Part shown: positions 25,419-34,933 of the stretch, one piece after another
Numbering within the stretch: the stretch's first letter is position 1
How the letters are laid out: each line of letters begins with the position of its first letter
NCBI GenBank assembly: GCA_965365345.1
Contig: CBDUBH010000013.1
Span: 1-51,438 of the forward strand
Direction: 5' to 3'
DNA from: CBDUBH01 sp965365345
GTDB taxonomy: Bacteria > Bacteroidota > Ignavibacteria > Ignavibacteriales > SURF-24
Length of the DNA stretch: 51,438 bases
Program-made: the position numbers and the translations under genes
The notes under the pieces: generated by a model
What the model saw: only the letters and a program-made list of their open reading frames with translations
The model's database searches: none
Told to the model about the DNA's origin: nothing

Positions 25419-26510
25419 GTGAAAAAAATAATTTCAGTAGTGGGAGCTCGTCCAAACTTTATGAAAGTTGCTCCAATTCACAAAGCATTTTTAAGATACG
25501 GTGATAAAGTTAAGCACATGATCTGCCATACAGGTCAGCATTATGATGAGAAGATGAGCAAAGTATTTTTTGATGATTTAGAACTTCCAAAACCGGATTT
25601 TTATCTTGGAATCGGATCAGGATCACATGCTGAACAAACAGCTAAAGTTATGGTGGAATTTGAAAAGATCTGCATTCAGGAAAAGCCTGATTTAGTTTTA
25701 GTTGTGGGTGATGTAAATTCAACAATTGCATGCTCTTTAGTGGCTGCAAAACTTCACATTAAAGTTGCGCACGTTGAAGCCGGTTTAAGAAGTTTTGACA
25801 GGGAAATGCCCGAAGAAATAAACAGACTTCTTACTGACGCAATTTCAGATTATTTATTCGTAACCGAAAAAAGCGGACTTGAAAATTTGAAAAAAGAAGG
25901 CGTTAGTGAAGATAAGGTTTTCTTTACCGGAAATGTTATGATTGATAGTCTTGTTAATTATTTTCCAAAAGCTGAAGAGTCAAATATTCACAATGAATAT
26001 AAATTAGAAAAAGGAAATTACATTTTAGTAACACTTCACCGTCCTAGTAATGTTGATTCAAAAGAATATCTTCAAAAACTTATTCATCTTTTAAATACAG
26101 TTTCCGAAAAAAGGAAATTGATCTTTCCTATTCATCCGAGAACAAAATCAAACATGCAGAAATTCGGATTGGATTCTTTGTTAAGCGAAAATGTAATTTT
26201 AACCGAGCCGATAGGATATGTTGATTTTCTTTCGCTTACCAAAAATGCAGAACTTATCATTACAGATAGCGGCGGAATTCAGGAAGAATCCACTTACATG
26301 GGAGTTCAGTGCATCACAGTAAGAGATAACACAGAGCGTCCCAGCACAGTTGATGTAGGAACGAATCAACTTATAGGAACTAATTTGGAAGAAGTTGAAA
26401 AAGCGGCATTAAAAATATTAAGCGGAGAAAAGAAAAAAGGTTCGATCCCCGAACTTTGGGATGGAAAAGCTGCCGAAAGAATTACTGAAATTTTAGTTGA
26501 AAAAATTTGA
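25419..26510 (+). CDS. wecB: UDP-N-acetylglucosamine 2-epimerase (non-hydrolysing)
   Basis: The 363-residue enzyme uses a GTG start with CAGGA upstream. Family hallmarks are SVVGARPNFMKVAPI (6-20), HTGQHYDEKMS, VVGDVNSTIACSLVAA, HVEAGLRSFDREMPEEINR, LHRPSNVD, and TDSGGIQEESTYMG with VRDNTERPSTVDVGTN. It interconverts UDP-GlcNAc and UDP-ManNAc, giving an N-acetylhexosamine donor for the polymer or a precursor of ManNAcA. No WecC-type dehydrogenase is visible in the window. It sits between the uronate-type epimerase and the flippase in one operon. Confidence 0.93.
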   Translation: MKKIISVVGARPNFMKVAPIHKAFLRYGDKVKHMICHTGQHYDEKMSKVFFDDLELPKPDFYLGIGSGSHAEQTAKVMVEFEKICIQEKPDLVLVVGDVNSTIACSLVAAKLHIKVAHVEAGLRSFDREMPEEINRLLTDAISDYLFVTEKSGLENLKKEGVSEDKVFFTGNVMIDSLVNYFPKAEESNIHNEYKLEKGNYILVTLHRPSNVDSKEYLQKLIHLLNTVSEKRKLIFPIHPRTKSNMQKFGLDSLLSENVILTEPIGYVDFLSLTKNAELIITDSGGIQEESTYMGVQCITVRDNTERPSTVDVGTNQLIGTNLEEVEKAALKILSGEKKKGSIPELWDGKAAERITEILVEKI

Positions 26511-26525
26511 CCGGCAAAATATTAA

Positions 26526-28013
26526 ATGAGCAAAACTCACACTGAGCGTACCATAACCGGAGTAAAGTATAACTTTCTGAATACGGTAAGTAAAACTTTA
26601 CTTCAGTTTGTGGTAGGCGTTGTTTTGGCAAGATTAATTCCGCCGCAGGAATTCGGTTTGATGGGCATGGCTTATGTATTTATAGGGCTTGCCAATTTGT
26701 TTTCAACGCTTGGAATGGGCGCAGCGGTAATTCAGAGAAAAGATCTTACCGAAAATCATATTCGTGCGGCAACTACGCTATCGTTTCTTTTAGGAAGCAT
26801 TTTACTTTTGTTTTTTTATTTTGCATCACCTGCAATTTCGGCTTTTTATAATGAGCCGAGATTAACAAATATAATTCGCGTTATTTCTATCCTGTTTATT
26901 TTTCAAGGTGTATATTCAATTACACGCGGAATTTCAGCACGCAGAATTGATTTTAAAACTATTTTCAATGTTGAACTTTACGCTTTTTTAATCGGACAAG
27001 GAGTTGTAAGTGTTACTTTCGCGGTTTTGAATTTCGGCGTTTGGAGTTTGGTTTACGGTAGAATTGCAACGGGAATTTTATCTTTCGTTTTACTTTTTGC
27101 AAAAGAGAAACATTCATTTAAACCATATTTCAAAAAACAGGAAACAAAAGAATTACTTGGATTCGGCAGCGGTGTTAGTTTGATAGGAATTTTTAATTAT
27201 GCCGCATCCAATGTTGATTATCTGATCATCGGAAAATTCTTGAATGCTTTTTCCGTTGGACTTTACACACGCGCTTACACATTGATGACAATTCCAATTG
27301 CGCAAATTTCTCAAACAATGTCGGGAGTTTTATTTTCCGCATATTCGGAAATTCAGGATGATATAAAAAGATTAGCCAACGCGTATTTAAAATCGATCGG
27401 GATAATTGCATTTTTAGGATTTCCGATCATTGCCGCGATGGTTGTAAATGCAGCTTATATAATCGAAGGACTGTACGGAAAAAATTGGATCGGCGCGATT
27501 GAAGTTTTTAAAATTCTTTCAGTTGCGGCATTTTTGAAAATCGTTACGCACACACAGGGCGCCGTTACAAAAGCTACCGGAAAAGTTTTTAATGAAGTTT
27601 GGCGCCAATTTATTTATTTGATCTTTATAACATTGGGAATTTTGATCGGCGTAAAATTCGGCGGCCTGGAAGGCGTAGGTTACGGAATAATTGTCGCATC
27701 GGCTTGGCTCTATTTTTCAATGTCGCTTTTGGTTACGAAAATTTTAAATTTAAAAATGACGGATTTTTTCAAAGCGCAAATTCCCGGTCTTGTCATCAGT
27801 TTAATTTTATTTGTTGTAGATCATATTTTTGTTTTTCTGATTGAAAATTTTGCATCTCAAATTCACGTTACCATTAAATTAGGAATTATGGTAATAGTAA
27901 GCACAGCAGTAATTTTGTTAAGTATTATTCTACTTCCCCGCAGTATTAAAGGTGATCTGCCAGAATGGGTTTCAAGAAAATTTAACGTTCCGTTTATAAA
28001 AAGATTTCTATAA
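26526..28013 (+). CDS. Oligosaccharide flippase (Wzx-like, MOP/polysaccharide transporter family)
   Basis: The 495-residue multispanning protein has about 12-14 hydrophobic segments. Family features include the N-terminal KYNFLNTVSKTLLQFVVGVV, LARLIPPQEFGLMGMAYVF, and LGMGAAVIQRKDLTENHIR. This RfbX/WzxC-type protein is expected to flip undecaprenyl-diphosphate-linked repeat units across the inner membrane, before the Wzy-like polymerase encoded at 34934. It starts 15 bases after wecB. C-terminal residues are basic and cytoplasmic. The overall length matches WzxC-type flippases. Confidence 0.9.
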   Translation: MSKTHTERTITGVKYNFLNTVSKTLLQFVVGVVLARLIPPQEFGLMGMAYVFIGLANLFSTLGMGAAVIQRKDLTENHIRAATTLSFLLGSILLLFFYFASPAISAFYNEPRLTNIIRVISILFIFQGVYSITRGISARRIDFKTIFNVELYAFLIGQGVVSVTFAVLNFGVWSLVYGRIATGILSFVLLFAKEKHSFKPYFKKQETKELLGFGSGVSLIGIFNYAASNVDYLIIGKFLNAFSVGLYTRAYTLMTIPIAQISQTMSGVLFSAYSEIQDDIKRLANAYLKSIGIIAFLGFPIIAAMVVNAAYIIEGLYGKNWIGAIEVFKILSVAAFLKIVTHTQGAVTKATGKVFNEVWRQFIYLIFITLGILIGVKFGGLEGVGYGIIVASAWLYFSMSLLVTKILNLKMTDFFKAQIPGLVISLILFVVDHIFVFLIENFASQIHVTIKLGIMVIVSTAVILLSIILLPRSIKGDLPEWVSRKFNVPFIKRFL

Positions 28014-28039
28014 GCAAAAAGAAAGTATGCGGAAAAGTT

Positions 28040-29815
28040 ATGAGCGATTTTGTTTTTACTTCGAATAGGCAAAAAGAAAATTATCTTGCAGAGATTTTGC
28101 AAAGCACAATTCCCATTGAAAAAAAATGTTTGGAATTTCACGGTGACTGGGGCTCACTTGCAATTTTTGAAAATCATTATAAGCGATGGCAAATTTTCGA
28201 AAATGAAGTTTACATCATTGGAATTGCAGGCGGACCGTGGCTAAAAACTCCTTACCCGGACATTGATAATCTAACAAAATTCATTTTTGATAAATGGGTT
28301 ACGGAAGAAAATTTTACATGGCATAAAGATATAAGCGGACCGTTTTCCGTAATAAAAATTAATAAGTTCAGTAAACAAGTTGAATGCGTTACAGATCTTT
28401 TGGGATTTATCCCGTGCTTTTATTCAACATTAAAAAGTGCCCCTGATGAATATGTAATAACCACCCATAATGATGTTGCTGCAAAAACCGCAAATAGATT
28501 TTCAGATGTTGATCAGGTTTCCGCTGGTGATCTTTTATTAAATTCCGCAATAATTTTTCCATACACTTTTCATAAAGAAGTTTATCAACTTTCACCGGCA
28601 GCAATATTCACACTTGAAAATAAAAAACTTATTTTCAAAAATTACTGGCTGCCTAAAAAAGAATATCAATTTAAAAATATTGATGAAGCCGCTGAACATC
28701 TTAAAAATTCATTTGCAAAAGCTGTTAATAATATTACAAATAATGTTGATGAAGCTGCTGTCTTTTTAAGCGGCGGAGAAGATTCAAGAGTTGTATTGGC
28801 AGCAATTTCCGACAAAATCAAAAAGCATGCTTTTATTTTTGTTGATAAGGAAAATCGCGAATCAAAAACCGCCCAAAAAGTTGCACAAATTTATAATACA
28901 AAATTCAGTGTTGAACTGCGTCCGCAAGATTATTACTTGAACAATCTGGAGATCTCTTCCAAAATTTTGGGGAGTCAGTACAACTTTACTCAACTTCACA
29001 CATACAAATTTCACAAATCATGTAATCTCAATAAATTCGAAGTTGTGCTGGGAGGATTTCTTGCTGATGGGCTGCTGAAATTACCGAGGATAGATATTAA
29101 ACAATTTACAATCGGTAAGCGTTCTTTTTATGAAAAATTGATCAAAGCAAAAGAAGAAAAAATATCTTTCATATTTAAAAATTCAAATGTCATAAACGAA
29201 AATATTGTAAAAGAAATTTCTGAAAGATATCAAAATCATTTTGATAAAATTAAATCTTACAGAGATACTGAAATTTGGCAATGGTTCCAATTATTCCCCA
29301 TTTCAAATTGTGAATACGCAGCTAATTTTTACGGCAACAGAAGATTGTTCAATTCATACGAACCAATGATGGATAATGAGATCGTAAAGATTTCCGCTTC
29401 TGTTCCGGTTGAATGGAAAATAAATAGAAGACTTGTACAAAAGGCGTTTCAACCATTTCATAAGAAAACGAAATTAATTCCGCATGCAGAAAACGGATTT
29501 TTCCCTTATTTCAATGTCTATCAGAATATGCCTTTACAAATTTTAGAAGCTTTTTTCAGGAAATATTTTGATCCGAAATTAAATGGAAATCAGGGTCCTT
29601 GGAGCAGATGGAGCGATGTTTATTTAAGCAAAATAACATCCGAAAAAATGAATCGCTATTCAACAAATTTCGAAATAATAAAGAATATATTTTCAATAAA
29701 AGATTTTAATGAACTTGCAGAATCAAACATTCTCAATATTTATCAAAAATTTATTCTGTTAAGAACACTCTTTAATTTGGATAAAAGTGAAAAAAAATTC
29801 AAGAAAAGAGTATGA
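28040..29815 (+). CDS. Asparagine-synthase-like amide synthetase, copy 1
   Basis: The 591-residue protein has a C-terminal asparagine-synthase (PP-loop ATPase) domain with FLSGGEDSRVVLAAI (about 242-256), equivalent to SGGxDS of AsnB. The N-terminal part keeps traces of the class II amidotransferase fold (ISGPFSVIKI, TDLLGFIPCFYST). It lacks the catalytic Cys at position 2 (it begins MSDFVF), so it should not hydrolyse glutamine. AsnB-like proteins in surface-polysaccharide loci are thought to form amides, for example on uronic acids, and the beta-lactam synthetase branch also lacks Cys. Target and nitrogen donor are unknown here. A tandem paralogue follows 71 bases downstream. Confidence 0.82.
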   Translation: MSDFVFTSNRQKENYLAEILQSTIPIEKKCLEFHGDWGSLAIFENHYKRWQIFENEVYIIGIAGGPWLKTPYPDIDNLTKFIFDKWVTEENFTWHKDISGPFSVIKINKFSKQVECVTDLLGFIPCFYSTLKSAPDEYVITTHNDVAAKTANRFSDVDQVSAGDLLLNSAIIFPYTFHKEVYQLSPAAIFTLENKKLIFKNYWLPKKEYQFKNIDEAAEHLKNSFAKAVNNITNNVDEAAVFLSGGEDSRVVLAAISDKIKKHAFIFVDKENRESKTAQKVAQIYNTKFSVELRPQDYYLNNLEISSKILGSQYNFTQLHTYKFHKSCNLNKFEVVLGGFLADGLLKLPRIDIKQFTIGKRSFYEKLIKAKEEKISFIFKNSNVINENIVKEISERYQNHFDKIKSYRDTEIWQWFQLFPISNCEYAANFYGNRRLFNSYEPMMDNEIVKISASVPVEWKINRRLVQKAFQPFHKKTKLIPHAENGFFPYFNVYQNMPLQILEAFFRKYFDPKLNGNQGPWSRWSDVYLSKITSEKMNRYSTNFEIIKNIFSIKDFNELAESNILNIYQKFILLRTLFNLDKSEKKFKKRV

Positions 29816-29886
29816 AGAAAATTAATAAATGCATGTACCTAAGATTGTTGCAGCATGCCGATTAAAAATAAAATCGGAGGGGCGAT

Positions 29887-31710
29887 ATGAGCGATTTCAT
29901 TTTTTCGACACAAAGACAAATTCCAGGAAACCTGAAAAATTTATTGAGCACAATTTATTTGAATGAAAAACCAAAGTGCTTTGAATTTCACGGGGATTGG
30001 GGATCATTAGCGGTTTTTGAAAATATTTATTACTCTTGGAATCCATACGAAAACGATAGATACATTTGCGCCATGATTGGCGGGCCTATACTCAAATTTA
30101 ACAGAACAGTTAAACATCCTGATCTTCCTGATGCAAACACTAAATTGCTATTAAAAAAATGGAAAATTGAGAATAACATAAATTGGGATAGCGATCTAAG
30201 CGGTCCTTTTTGCGCGGTTTGTATTGATAAAGAAAATAAAACAGCGGAATTTGTTACAGATCTCTTTTCATTCGTTCCGGTGTTTCATTCAACGCAAAAA
30301 AATTCATTAAGCAATGCTCATGTAGTTGGAACTCATAATGATACTGTAGCTGCTTTGTGCGACAGGATTGATGATATTGACCCTGTTTCTGCAGCGGATC
30401 TTTTAATAAATACAAATATTGTTTTTCCTTATACTTTACATAAAGAAGTAAGGCAACTTCATCCGGGAAGTATCTCAAAAGTTGAATCCGGAAATTCACT
30501 TAAACAAAAAATTTACTGGCTTCCCCACACTGATCATTTGAAATTCAAAAACATTGATGAAGCAGCATCAGTCTTGCGTGAAAGTTTTGAATCATCAATA
30601 AAATCAATAGTTTCAGATACAAAAAACATTGCAACATTTTTAAGCGGCGGAGAAGATTCAAGAGTAGTTTTAGCTGCCATTCCGGAAAACATAAAAAAGG
30701 AATCTTTTATTTTTCTTGATTGCATGAATCGTGAAGGAAAAATTGCTCAGAAAGTTGCGGATATTCATCAAACAAAATTTAATATTGAAACACGTTGTAA
30801 TGATTTTTATCCGGATAATTTAGATGAAGTTTCAAATTTACTCGGTTCACAATATAATTTCACTCAGGTTCACACATTCGGATTTCACAAAAAACTAAAA
30901 AATTATGATGCTATTTTAGGAGGCTGGTTTGCAGATTCCCTTCTAAAATCAATGCTGGCACCGACAAAGAAAATTCAGATCGGCAAGCACAAATTTTATG
31001 AATTTTTATCAGGTGAAGAAAAACCGACTAATTTTATTTTTTCAAATCACTTTTTTATCAAAAGTGAAATAAAGGAAGAATTGAAATTAAGATATCTTCA
31101 GCACGAAAATAAAGTTCGCGATATTTCTCCTGATCACCTTGAAGAATGGAGAACATGGTGGCCGGTAACAAATAAAGAATATTCCGCAAATGTTGTAAGT
31201 GCCAGAAAGCTTTTCAGATCATATGAACCCATGCTTGATGAAGCGATTATTAAAATTGCAGTAAGTGCGCCGGTTGAATGGAAGATAAACAGAAAACTTT
31301 TTCACAAAGCTTTTAAAGATTTATTATCGCTAACCAAATTTGTTACTCATGGAGAAAACGGACATTTCCCTTATTTCGGGAGCATAATAAATATTCCGTT
31401 AAAAGTTTTGATTTCATTAAAAAGAAAAATTGCAAATATAAATTCCGGAAGTCAAAATCAGGGTCCCTGGAGCCGCTGGAATGATGTGGGAAATAATGAA
31501 ATTGTAAATCAAAGACTTGCCGGGCTTTCAAATAACATTAATGATCTGCAAGAGATTTTCAAATTTGAAAATCCGGATGAGATCATCAGTAAAAAATGGC
31601 TTAATCCTTACCAAAGATTAATCATGTTGAGACTATTACATAATTTAAATACTTCGAAATTAGTTAGACAAGAATTACTTCAAAACAAATCAATAAAATA
31701 CGATATATGA
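29887..31710 (+). CDS. Asparagine-synthase-like amide synthetase, copy 2
   Basis: The 607-residue protein is a diverged tandem paralogue of the previous gene. Identical blocks include EFHGDWGSLA near residue 35, FLSGGEDSRVVLAAI (about 249-263), LGSQYNFTQ, and NQGPWSRW; APVEWKINRKL matches VPVEWKINRRL. It also starts MSDF and lacks Cys2, so glutaminase activity is not expected. GGAGGGG lies 6 bases before the ATG. The stop overlaps the ATG of the next glycosyltransferase by 4 bases. Two diverged copies side by side suggest two different acceptors or a heteromeric enzyme; this is inference. Confidence 0.82.
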   Translation: MSDFIFSTQRQIPGNLKNLLSTIYLNEKPKCFEFHGDWGSLAVFENIYYSWNPYENDRYICAMIGGPILKFNRTVKHPDLPDANTKLLLKKWKIENNINWDSDLSGPFCAVCIDKENKTAEFVTDLFSFVPVFHSTQKNSLSNAHVVGTHNDTVAALCDRIDDIDPVSAADLLINTNIVFPYTLHKEVRQLHPGSISKVESGNSLKQKIYWLPHTDHLKFKNIDEAASVLRESFESSIKSIVSDTKNIATFLSGGEDSRVVLAAIPENIKKESFIFLDCMNREGKIAQKVADIHQTKFNIETRCNDFYPDNLDEVSNLLGSQYNFTQVHTFGFHKKLKNYDAILGGWFADSLLKSMLAPTKKIQIGKHKFYEFLSGEEKPTNFIFSNHFFIKSEIKEELKLRYLQHENKVRDISPDHLEEWRTWWPVTNKEYSANVVSARKLFRSYEPMLDEAIIKIAVSAPVEWKINRKLFHKAFKDLLSLTKFVTHGENGHFPYFGSIINIPLKVLISLKRKIANINSGSQNQGPWSRWNDVGNNEIVNQRLAGLSNNINDLQEIFKFENPDEIISKKWLNPYQRLIMLRLLHNLNTSKLVRQELLQNKSIKYDI

Positions 31711-33047
31711 AGAAACCTACAAATTTAATTTTTATTGTTTTTATTCATTTCAGGACATGGATGCGTTATACCCGCAGACCGCATTTTGCTGAGCTGAATA
31801 AACTTGGCGATCTCTTTGTTGTTGAAAATCCGCTTACTCTTTTTTCGAAAGAGTTTTTAGGAAACATTTTTAAATCATTCTATTTCTATTTTAAATATTC
31901 ATCGGGATTACGTAAAGATGAAAGAAGCGGTGTAACTGTAATTCGCCCGATTTTACTTTTTTCTATTTCATTAAGAAATAAATTTTCATTCATCAAAAAG
32001 ATAGATCTTGCAATTCTTAAATTTCAATTGCGAAAAATTCCTGTTGAAGCAAAAAATCAGATCAGAATTTTAACTAATAAAAATCAGGAATGGCTGATAG
32101 ATAAAAGCGCAGATGCAAAATACGTGCTTGATATGAACGATGAATGGAGTATGATGAGTTATGATAGCACAGAAAAACAGAAGCAAATTGAAAATGAAGT
32201 AAAAGCTCTTATCAAAAAAGTTGATATGGTAACAGCCGTTACAATTAAACTGCGCGATAAATATAATGTTGATAACAAAGGAGTTTTTCTTCCTAATGCG
32301 GTTGATACAAATCATTACGTACCTTCATTTGCTCAAGATACAACAAGGATGAAAGAGGAATTTGTAGAAAAACTTTTTGATAAAAGTTTTGTGGTGAAAG
32401 AAAAAAACGATCCCCGATTACACAGAACAAATTTGGAAATGATGAAAGATTTCAAACACCCGATTGTTGGCACTTACAGCGGACTTTCAGGCAATTGGTC
32501 AGATTTCGGATTTGTTAATAAAGTAGAAAAACTTCTTCCGCAAAATTTTTCAATGGTAGCTTCGGGAAATATTCATCCTTCTACACACCCTGATTTTATT
32601 GAGGAATATAAAGAATATATAAAAAATCCAAGAATGGTTTATCTGCAATATGTTGATTATGCAGCACTTCCGGATTTTCTCGAATATTTGGATGTTGGAA
32701 TTGTAATGCACAGAGCTGACGCATTTAATAAACACTCAGCACCCAATAAAATATGGGCTTATCTTGCAATGGGCTTACCGGTTGTAAGTACTGATTTCCT
32801 TTATGATTACGATAAAGAAATTTATGAAGGCCTTGTTAAATTTGCTTCAACTCCTGAAGAGTATGTTGAAGCAATCATTGAAAGCGTTAATCAAAATTCT
32901 TTGGAAGAAAAATTAAAACGCAGAGAATTAGCTGTTAGATATTCTGCTGAAAACCGTGCTGCTGAATTTGTAAAGATCATAATTGAAAAGTTTAGCTTAA
33001 ATGAAAATTTTTCAAGCGAAAGAACATTTAATAAAATCGGAGTTTAA
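31707..33047 (+). CDS. Glycosyltransferase (GT-B fold, GT4-like)
   Basis: The 446-residue cytoplasmic protein overlaps the preceding gene by 4 bases. The second Rossmann half carries LPNAVDTNHYVPSF (about 198-211), VGTYSGLSGNWSDFGFVNKV, and the donor-binding region YVDYAALPDFLEYLDVGIV with NKHSAPNKIWAYLAMGLPVVST. It uses the E/N-rich variant of the usual ExxxxxxG motif. The N-terminal acceptor half is divergent. Family membership is clear, but donor and acceptor sugars are not. It is probably one of at least five transferases that build the repeat unit encoded by this operon. Confidence 0.85.
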   Translation: MKKPTNLIFIVFIHFRTWMRYTRRPHFAELNKLGDLFVVENPLTLFSKEFLGNIFKSFYFYFKYSSGLRKDERSGVTVIRPILLFSISLRNKFSFIKKIDLAILKFQLRKIPVEAKNQIRILTNKNQEWLIDKSADAKYVLDMNDEWSMMSYDSTEKQKQIENEVKALIKKVDMVTAVTIKLRDKYNVDNKGVFLPNAVDTNHYVPSFAQDTTRMKEEFVEKLFDKSFVVKEKNDPRLHRTNLEMMKDFKHPIVGTYSGLSGNWSDFGFVNKVEKLLPQNFSMVASGNIHPSTHPDFIEEYKEYIKNPRMVYLQYVDYAALPDFLEYLDVGIVMHRADAFNKHSAPNKIWAYLAMGLPVVSTDFLYDYDKEIYEGLVKFASTPEEYVEAIIESVNQNSLEEKLKRRELAVRYSAENRAAEFVKIIIEKFSLNENFSSERTFNKIGV

Positions 33048-33050
33048 GGT

Positions 33051-34907
33051 TTGGTAAATCTCAGATTGCAGCGATTTTTCAAGATTGAAAATTATAGATC
33101 CAAGTACAAGATCTTTAAAAAGAAGTTAAAAATAAAAGAACTTTCTAAAAAGGATTATTCACAGGTCGAACTCAATTATACCTGGAATATCACTTCTTAT
33201 ATTGATTTTATTGATCAAAACATTAGTGAAGAAAAATTAAGATCAACAAGTTACCATATTTTTGGAATTCCGGTTGACTTGAAGAATTTGAATTGGCACA
33301 AGGATAAATTTTCAGATTTTGAGTATCCTCTTGTTAGATTTGATAAAGTAAATGCCTCTCAATATTTTAATAAAGGAATTGAATTAGTTTTTCCCTGGGA
33401 ACAATCGCGTTTTTACTTTGCTCCGCTTCTTGCTCAAAAATTTTTATCTTCAAAAGATATATCCCATTACCTTTTGTTTAAGGAGTTGGTTTTGGATTGG
33501 ATTAAGAAAAATCCTTTTCAAACAGGAGTGAACTGGCTTTCCACTATGGACGTTGCCCTGCGTGCGGTAAATTGGATCGTTGGGGTAAATCTTTTCAGAA
33601 GTGAATTTGAAAAAGATAAATATTTTCAAGAGAAAATTTCAAGATCCCTATTAATGCATGCGCATTATGTTTCTGCTTTTCCTGCGATCTACGAAAACGG
33701 GAGAATAACTAATCACACAACCTCTGCATATTTTGGATTGCTTGTTTTATCTCTTACACTAAATAAATTTCCTCAATCAGCTGAGTGGAAACATCAGGCA
33801 GTTCAAGGGTTGGAAAGATGTATTGATTATCAGGTTTATTATGACGGAGTGGATTTTGAAGGTTCAATTCCATATCACAGATTGGTGCTTGAACTTTTTG
33901 CTTACGCCGGAATTTGCGCAAAGGCAAATGGAATTGAATTTTCAAAAAATTATTATCAAAAACTTTTTAAAATGTTTGAATTCACTGCTGCGTACGTTGA
34001 TAAATCAGGCAGTGCTCCGCAAATCGGAGATAACGACAGCGGCAGAGCAATAATTTTTCACGAAGATCTAACCGATGATCCATATCAAAATGAGCATGAT
34101 CATTCATATTTACTAAGCTTAGGAAATCATATTTTTAATTACGATTTCAATTTAAAGGACATAAAAATTTCAGATTGCTTTTTGAAATATGTTCCGGAAA
34201 TTAGAAAAATAAATTTAGATGAAATAAATATTACTCCGCGTAAAACAGATTTATCGATCAAGTTTGAAAATGGCGGAGCATACATTTTAAAGAATGAAGA
34301 TTTTGATCTTCTGGTTTCATGCTTTCCAATTGGCCAAAACGGTTTTGGCGGTCATAATAATATTGATTCCGGGAGTTTTACATTATCAATTTCAGGCAAA
34401 CAATTTATTGTTGATCCGGGAACTCCATTTTACTCAAGTAACCGAGAGATAAGAGATCGTTTCAGAAGATATGATTATCATAACACAATTTATAATGAAC
34501 GTGATTTGGAAATAAATATGCAGGGAAATGGTTACTGGAGTTTAAATGAATATTTCACCTGCAAACTTAATAAATTCGAAAAAGATGAAGTTGAAATTGC
34601 AATTAAAAGCAATGAAACAGAAGAAGTTAGATTTAGAAAATTCAAATTACTAAAAGACACTCTGCAAATTGAAGATACAATGGAAGGCATTTTTTATTCA
34701 AGAATAAATCTTGCTCCAGATGTTGAAATTTTATCACAATCCGATTTTGAAATTAGGACGAACTTTGGTAAAATTAATTTTAACGGGGCACGATCAATTA
34801 AAATTATTAATTATGAATATTCCTTTCATTACGGAAAGATTGCAAGTTCCATTTTTATTGAAGTCTATTCCGAAAACTATTTGGAAACATCTGTAACGTT
34901 AATTTAA
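33051..34907 (+). CDS. Heparinase II/III-like protein (uronate polysaccharide lyase fold)
   Basis: The 618-residue protein starts at TTG with GGAG 8 bases upstream. An alpha/alpha toroid N-terminal half (about 90-340) includes WLSTMDVALRAVNWIVG, IYENGRITNHTTSAYFGLLV and IGDNDSGR. A beta-sandwich heparinase II/III C-terminal domain includes GQNGFGGHNNIDSGSF (near 430), QFIVDPGTPFYSS and RFRRYDYHNTIYNERD. Family members are lyases of uronate-containing polymers, and similar genes occur in EPS loci. No signal peptide is visible, so the location is unclear. Its presence supports a uronic acid in the product. Whether it degrades or modifies the polymer is not shown. Confidence 0.85.
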   Translation: MVNLRLQRFFKIENYRSKYKIFKKKLKIKELSKKDYSQVELNYTWNITSYIDFIDQNISEEKLRSTSYHIFGIPVDLKNLNWHKDKFSDFEYPLVRFDKVNASQYFNKGIELVFPWEQSRFYFAPLLAQKFLSSKDISHYLLFKELVLDWIKKNPFQTGVNWLSTMDVALRAVNWIVGVNLFRSEFEKDKYFQEKISRSLLMHAHYVSAFPAIYENGRITNHTTSAYFGLLVLSLTLNKFPQSAEWKHQAVQGLERCIDYQVYYDGVDFEGSIPYHRLVLELFAYAGICAKANGIEFSKNYYQKLFKMFEFTAAYVDKSGSAPQIGDNDSGRAIIFHEDLTDDPYQNEHDHSYLLSLGNHIFNYDFNLKDIKISDCFLKYVPEIRKINLDEINITPRKTDLSIKFENGGAYILKNEDFDLLVSCFPIGQNGFGGHNNIDSGSFTLSISGKQFIVDPGTPFYSSNREIRDRFRRYDYHNTIYNERDLEINMQGNGYWSLNEYFTCKLNKFEKDEVEIAIKSNETEEVRFRKFKLLKDTLQIEDTMEGIFYSRINLAPDVEILSQSDFEIRTNFGKINFNGARSIKIINYEYSFHYGKIASSIFIEVYSENYLETSVTLI

Positions 34908-34933
34908 AAATTATATAGAAGATTTAATATCTT

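Noticed and set aside
28040..31710. Asparagine synthetase for amino-acid metabolism
   Set aside because: Both proteins lack the N-terminal Cys and standard AsnB landmarks, are duplicated, and lie in an EPS operon.
28040..31710. Tandem duplication as an assembly artefact
   Set aside because: The copies are clearly diverged at both protein and DNA level, with only short identical blocks, and have different intergenic sequence.
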